DNA from: Microbacterium sulfonylureivorans
Lineage (GTDB): Bacteria; Actinomycetota; Actinomycetes; Actinomycetales; Microbacteriaceae
NCBI RefSeq assembly: GCF_003999995.1
Contig: NZ_RJAD01000001.1
Location: 806,001 to 870,000 of the forward strand
Direction: 5' to 3'
DNA length: 64,000 nucleotides
The position numbers and the translations under genes were made by a program. The first letter of the stretch is position 1; each line of letters begins with the position of its first letter. Under the pieces are notes generated by a model, which saw nothing but the letters and a program-made list of their open reading frames with translations, searched no databases and was not told the DNA's origin. This document shows, piece by piece, positions 60,428 to 64,000 of the stretch.

Positions 60428-61473
60428 CGGCCGGGCGGCGGCGCCACCGACTCGCGCTCGACGAGCCATCCGCGCAGCAGGTGCGGCCCCTCCTCCACGG
60501 GTGGCGGCGTGCCGTCGATGCGCTCGAGCAGCCGATCCATCCCCCAGCGCCCCATCTCGGCGTGAGGCAGGGCGATGGTGGTCAAGGCCGGGTCGAGGGC
60601 GTCGGCTACGGGGTGAAGATCATCGATCCCAATGATCGAGAGCCCGCTCGGAACGAGGACCCCGCGCCGCGCAGCCGCTTGCATCACGCCCATCGCGATC
60701 TGGTCGTTGAAGCAGATGATCGCCGTCGGCGGAACATCCTGGTCGAGCAGCTCTGCCCCTGCTTGACGACCGCCGACCGCGTCCGATGCGCAGAACGCGA
60801 GGCGGCCTTCGCCGAGGGCGATACCGACGTCGCCGAGCGCGGAGCGGACTCCGATGAGACGCCCGCGCGCCGCGCGCGATTCGTCGACGGTGCCGACATA
60901 GGCGATCTCGCGGTGGCCCTCCCGGGCAAGGCGATCGCATGCGAGCGTGGCGATCTGAGCCTCGTCGGGCACCACGGCGTCGACATTCCATCCGCGCTCG
61001 GGTGCGGCATCGACGAGGACGACCGGGAAGTCCTCGGGGACCGCCGGTCGGTCCACGCGCTGGTGGTACATGCGTGCGATGAGCAGGCCGTCAACGCGCT
61101 GAGCGAGGAAGCGCTCGACGAGGTCTCGCTCGGCATTCGCGTCTCCACCGCTCTCCGCGACCATCAGCAGCACGTCATGCTCGAGCCCTGCACGACGAGC
61201 ACCCTCGATGATCCGACCAGCGAACGGCGTCGTGGCGAGATCGTCGCCGATGAGCCCCACGACGCCGGTGCGACGTCGGCGGAGACCGCTCGCGACGCGG
61301 TCGGGGACGTAGCCGAGTTCGCGGGCGACAGAGAGGATGCGCTCGCGGGTCTCGGCGTTGACGGCGCGCGCGCCGCTGAGCGCGTGCGACACGGTGGTCT
61401 GTGACACACCAGCAGCCGCCGCCACGTCGCTCACACGAGCGCGCGACCGGCGCCCAGCCGTCTCCGATGCCAC
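60424..61473 (-). CDS. LacI-family regulator (second of the fructan island)
   Basis: A 349-residue repressor related to the one at 55.7 kb. HTH RARVSDVAAAAGVSQTTVSH (~11-30), hinge YVPDRVASGLRRRR (~58), ligand domain including TPFAGRIIEGARRAG and GIDDLHPVADALDPALTTI. GTG 61473 is used because a TAGTCT -10 box ends 7 nt upstream, so the mRNA is leaderless. It has no divergent partner; targets unknown, perhaps the GH32 or levansucrase promoter. Stop overlaps the convergent GH32 stop. Confidence 0.85.
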   Translation of the reverse strand: MASETAGRRSRARVSDVAAAAGVSQTTVSHALSGARAVNAETRERILSVARELGYVPDRVASGLRRRRTGVVGLIGDDLATTPFAGRIIEGARRAGLEHDVLLMVAESGGDANAERDLVERFLAQRVDGLLIARMYHQRVDRPAVPEDFPVVLVDAAPERGWNVDAVVPDEAQIATLACDRLAREGHREIAYVGTVDESRAARGRLIGVRSALGDVGIALGEGRLAFCASDAVGGRQAGAELLDQDVPPTAIICFNDQIAMGVMQAAARRGVLVPSGLSIIGIDDLHPVADALDPALTTIALPHAEMGRWGMDRLLERIDGTPPPVEEGPHLLRGWLVERESVAPPPGR

Positions 61474-61480
61474 GGATCTC

Positions 61481-61486
61481 AGACTA
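61481..61486 (-). promoter_or_regulatory. -10 box of the leaderless LacI gene
   Basis: TAGTCT on the minus strand, 7-nt spacer to GTG 61473. Confidence 0.6.
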
Positions 61487-61909
61487 CGCGCCGGGCCGCG
61501 GCCAGCCGAAGGAACGATGATCGCGCCCAGCTTTCGCGTGCGCGCTCCATGTCGTCGGGACATGCGGCCCCTGTGGTGTTGGCGGAGAGATCGGCAAGCA
61601 CGCCTGCCGTAGCTCCGACTGCAACTGCACGCGCGTTCGTTGATGGATGGCGCTCCACGGGGCGTCGTGCATCACCACCACATCGCCGCTCGTGCGTGGC
61701 TCCGACCAGCCGACGACCGACGACCGACGACCGACGGCGAACCCATCCACCCGTACGACTTCCGCGGCACGAACACGCCGTCGACCGCAAACCACTACCC
61801 CGGCTACTGGAAGCTCAGCCTCGTCGACTCCGTCGGCACCCCGCATGGCGACGGCTGGATCTTCGCTCCCAACCACCCGGTCGCCAGCCGGGATGGAATG
61901 GGCAGGGGT
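61487..61909. other. Degenerate intergenic region with a tandem heptamer
   Basis: 423 bp without an intact gene. On the plus strand, ~61750-61900 encodes an orphan protein-like stretch (NHYPGYWKLSLVDSVG, then HGDGWIFAPNHPV) that loses frame around 61895, so it looks like a decayed fragment of unknown origin. At 61711-61738 a 7-bp unit CGACGAC is repeated about four times. No other element was seen. Confidence 0.4.
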
Positions 61910-62187
61910 TCAACCCCGCCGACAATCAGTCGCAGAACGGATGCGCTCGGCAGTCTCACTCAGGGTCTGTGCGGAGCCGAGCAGCGAGACGGCGGCGGCG
62001 GCAGAGTCCGCGGTCGACGGGTCCACGACGATTCGCGACGAGCCGGAGAGGGTGAGCGAGCCGGTCCCGCCCATCCACTCCCTGGATCCCGGGGACCGAC
62101 CAGTCGTGCCGCGTTGGCGGCGACCGCGGCGGTTGCGACGAACATCGGGGAGAGGGTGACGCTCGCAGCGATCAGGGCGAGCAGCAT
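61910..62187 (-). pseudogene. Frameshifted remnant of a secreted glycosidase (GH20-like N-terminus)
   Basis: An ATG at 62187, 14 nt after the MurQ-kinase gene, opens a signal-peptide-like stretch (MLLALIAASVTLSPMFVAT). A second frame, reached by a one-base shift near 62087, reads EWMGGTGSLTLSGSSRIVVD and then SLLGSAQTLSETAERI before stopping at 61910. Such a W.GGTGS..L...SRIVVD start is seen in secreted beta-N-acetylhexosaminidases (GH20). The catalytic part is absent. The position after a murein-recycling gene fits an amino-sugar function, now lost. GH20 assignment is tentative. Confidence 0.45.
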
Positions 62188-62201
62188 GGTGCAGCGGCGG
62201 G

Positions 62202-64000
62202 TCAGAGGTCGTTCTCCTCGTTGAGAGTTTCCAGGTGGGCGTTGATCACAGCGGGCAGCGTGTCCTCACGCAGGGCTCGAGCGACGAGCGCAGACCCGAC
62301 CTCAGCGGGGGCTGCAGCCGGCGTGAGTTCGATCAGACGTGCGAGACGCTCTCGCATCGGACTGTCCGCAGCGACGAGACCCCCGGTGGCAACCGTTGGT
62401 CCGGCGATGCCCGCGCCGGCGGCGCGCAGCGTGTGGGCGAGTTCGGCGGCGGCGTCCTGGAGGATCTGATCGGCGGTCGCGTCACCGGCGGATGCGACAT
62501 CGATCACGGAGGGCACAAACGATGCGAGGATCGCGGAGCGATCGGTCGATCCATACAGTTCCCGCACGAGCTCGTCGAGGTCGCCGAACCGGATGCGCAG
62601 CGCATCCATGAGAGCCTCGGACGAACCGGGCCGGCTCGTCATCGAACCGGTGGCCGCATCGAGTGCGTGACGGCCGATCCAGGCTCCCGCACCGCGGTCT
62701 CCGAGGAGGTGACCGAGACCATCGACTCGTCGATAGATGTCCCGCATGTCGGTTCCGACCGCGATCGCGCCCGTCCCGGCCGCCAACACCGCGCCGGGTG
62801 AGAATCCGACCGCGCCGACGAAGGAGGGGACGATGTCCGACGCGACGGAGATCGAGCGGGCTCCGGTCAGCGTGCGAAGGTCACGAGCCAGAGCGGCGGT
62901 GAAAGCCGGGAAGTGGGCTACTCCCGCCAGGCCCACGACGATCCCGTCGATGTCGACCGCTTCGTGCCGTGCCTCGATCGCCCGAAGCGCGCCAGCCAGC
63001 TCTCGCACGACGGCATCCACGCGAACCCCGTCGCCGACGATGGCGGGCCGGGACGCGCCGCGCTCGTGCGCGATCGTCCGGGCTGCGTCCATCAGCGCGA
63101 TGCGGAACCCGCTCGCTCCGATGTCGAGGCCGAGCCAGTGCGTACCGGCTGCGGCTCGGCGTGCGCGGGTTTCCGCGTGCGCGATGGCGGCACGCACGTC
63201 GCCTGCCCCCTCGACCAGTTCTTGGCGTGCGGCGGCGGCGTCGAGACCGGCGAGCAGCATGACCAGGGCGGTCTTGGTATCGCCTCGGGTCTCGTTCAAC
63301 GCGGCGGCCGCATCGTCGTTGCTGGCACCGGAAGCCTCGCTGAGCAGGCGCACGACGCGTCTGCGCAGCTTCTCGTTCGTCGGGACGACATCGATCATCA
63401 GGTTCGAGAACGTGCGGCCGAGTTTGACCATGAGAGCAGTGGAGAAGGAGTGCAGGACGAGCTTCTGCGCCGTGCCCGCCTTCATACGGGTGGAGCCAGT
63501 CACGACCTCCTCCGCTGTGTTCACGCAGAGATGGGTGTCTGCGTGTCGCGCGATGGGCGCGTCAGGGTTCGAGGTGACCGCGATCGTGTAGGCGCCGATC
63601 TCCTTGGCCTTCGCGAGCGCCGCGGCGATGTAGGGGGTGCGACCTGAGGCTGCGAGGCCGAAGACGATGTCGGCGGCCGAAACGCTGGCGGCCGCTTCTG
63701 CGGCGCCGGCGGTTTCGCTGTCCTCCGCGTCTTCGACGGCGGCCAGCATCGCGCGCTCCCCACCTGCGAGGTGAGCGGTGAACAGGTCGGTCGATACCCC
63801 GTACGTCGGCGGGACCTCCGCAGCATCGAGCACGCCGAAGCGCCCCGAGGTGCCCGCACCGAAGTAGTGCACGCGCCCACCCCGGTCGATCGCTGCGGCT
63901 GCGATGTCGACGACCTCGGCGAGCTGCGGCAGAAGTGCTCCGACAGCCCCCGGCACAGTGGCGTCCTCCTGATTGATGAGTGTGAGCAGTTGCAGGGTCG
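62202..64000 (-). CDS. MurQ-sugar kinase fusion: MurNAc-6-P etherase plus BadF-type GlcNAc/MurNAc kinase (5' end missing)
   Basis: At least 598 residues are in the window; the frame stays open to the edge and LLTLINQEDATVPGA matches the MurQ N-terminus, so the start lies beyond base 64000. The first half has the SIS-fold etherase marks YFGAGTSGRFGVLDAAE, ASGRTPYIAAALA, VTGSTRMKAGTAQKLVLH and PTNEKLRRR. After about residue 285 of the visible part a BadF/BadG-type ASKHA kinase begins (HWLGLDIGASGFRIALMD), with VLAAGTGAIAVG and LGDRGAGAWIGRHAL. It would phosphorylate MurNAc or GlcNAc and cleave the lactyl ether in one polypeptide, recycling cell-wall sugars. Confidence 0.85.
   Translation of the reverse strand, partial: TLQLLTLINQEDATVPGAVGALLPQLAEVVDIAAAAIDRGGRVHYFGAGTSGRFGVLDAAEVPPTYGVSTDLFTAHLAGGERAMLAAVEDAEDSETAGAAEAAASVSAADIVFGLAASGRTPYIAAALAKAKEIGAYTIAVTSNPDAPIARHADTHLCVNTAEEVVTGSTRMKAGTAQKLVLHSFSTALMVKLGRTFSNLMIDVVPTNEKLRRRVVRLLSEASGASNDDAAAALNETRGDTKTALVMLLAGLDAAAARQELVEGAGDVRAAIAHAETRARRAAAGTHWLGLDIGASGFRIALMDAARTIAHERGASRPAIVGDGVRVDAVVRELAGALRAIEARHEAVDIDGIVVGLAGVAHFPAFTAALARDLRTLTGARSISVASDIVPSFVGAVGFSPGAVLAAGTGAIAVGTDMRDIYRRVDGLGHLLGDRGAGAWIGRHALDAATGSMTSRPGSSEALMDALRIRFGDLDELVRELYGSTDRSAILASFVPSVIDVASAGDATADQILQDAAAELAHTLRAAGAGIAGPTVATGGLVAADSPMRERLARLIELTPAAAPAEVGSALVARALREDTLPAVINAHLETLNEENDL

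Noticed and set aside
61711..61738. Four tandem copies of a 7-bp unit, considered as a CRISPR or VNTR
   Set aside because: Too short, no spacers, inside degenerate DNA; kept only as a minor note in the region entry.

Overview
The window looks like the chromosome of a high-GC actinobacterium, most likely a Microbacterium-type member of the Microbacteriaceae. This is inferred from the G/C-rich third codon positions, the frequent 'gatgcc/gcatcc' Ala-Asp codon context, leaderless genes with TANNNT -10 boxes, and the gene content (HelR, a SigK/RskA-like pair with a fasciclin protein, actinobacterial CUT1 sugar ABC operons). No rRNA, tRNA, CRISPR array, phage or insertion sequence was seen. The region reads as a chain of catabolic islands with local regulators.

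Layout. (1) 1-5 kb: the end of an unknown gene; a HelR-type RNA polymerase recycling ATPase preceded by a rifamycin-associated-element-like palindrome; a talarate/galactarate dehydratase with a FadR-type regulator. (2) 4.6-6.4 kb: a MarR regulator coupled to an FAD monooxygenase. (3) 6.5-9.7 kb: a DUF4956 / VTC-domain / DUF4353 lipoprotein triad. (4) 9.8-16.5 kb: a double-module Lrp/AsnC regulator divergent from an MFS transporter, amidohydrolase, ThDP-dependent 2-oxoacid decarboxylase and ureohydrolase, suggesting guanidino-compound (arginine-transaminase-like) catabolism. (5) 16.5-26.3 kb: housekeeping and stress genes, including a PfkB kinase, an IMPase-like protein lacking metal ligands, a small stress membrane protein, a fasciclin/ECF sigma/anti-sigma module with matched divergent promoters, and a PAP2 / diacylglycerol kinase / PPK2 group.

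(6) 26.3-42.9 kb: the most unusual part. The enzymes fit a non-phosphorylative L-fucose/L-rhamnose-type sugar oxidation: mutarotase, aldo/keto reductase, lactonase-type amidohydrolase, enolase-superfamily dehydratases, SDR and FAH-family diketo-acid hydrolase, with a sugar ABC transporter. Embedded in it is a seven-gene operon in which every junction overlaps. It encodes a solute-binding-protein-like protein without a signal peptide, two MaoC hot-dog hydratases, a CaiB-type CoA-transferase, the amidohydrolase, a Gfo/Idh/MocA oxidoreductase and a LacI regulator. A TCCTATA half-site recurs at most promoters of this region and defines a local regulon, probably under the FCD-type GntR regulator at 40.8 kb.

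(7) 43-48 kb: a two-TM SLATT-like protein, a ketopantoate-reductase-like protein, a WS/DGAT acyltransferase, and an alpha/beta hydrolase divergent from its own GntR regulator. (8) 48.3-61.5 kb: a levan/fructan island with a levansucrase, three GH32-superfamily hydrolases, a CUT1 ABC importer, fructokinase and two LacI regulators; a 28-bp perfect palindrome precedes the levansucrase. Fructan would be made outside the cell, cut by surface GH32 enzymes, imported and phosphorylated. (9) 61.5-64 kb: a degenerate region with a frameshifted secreted-hydrolase remnant, downstream of a MurQ-sugar kinase fusion (peptidoglycan amino-sugar recycling) that runs off the window edge.
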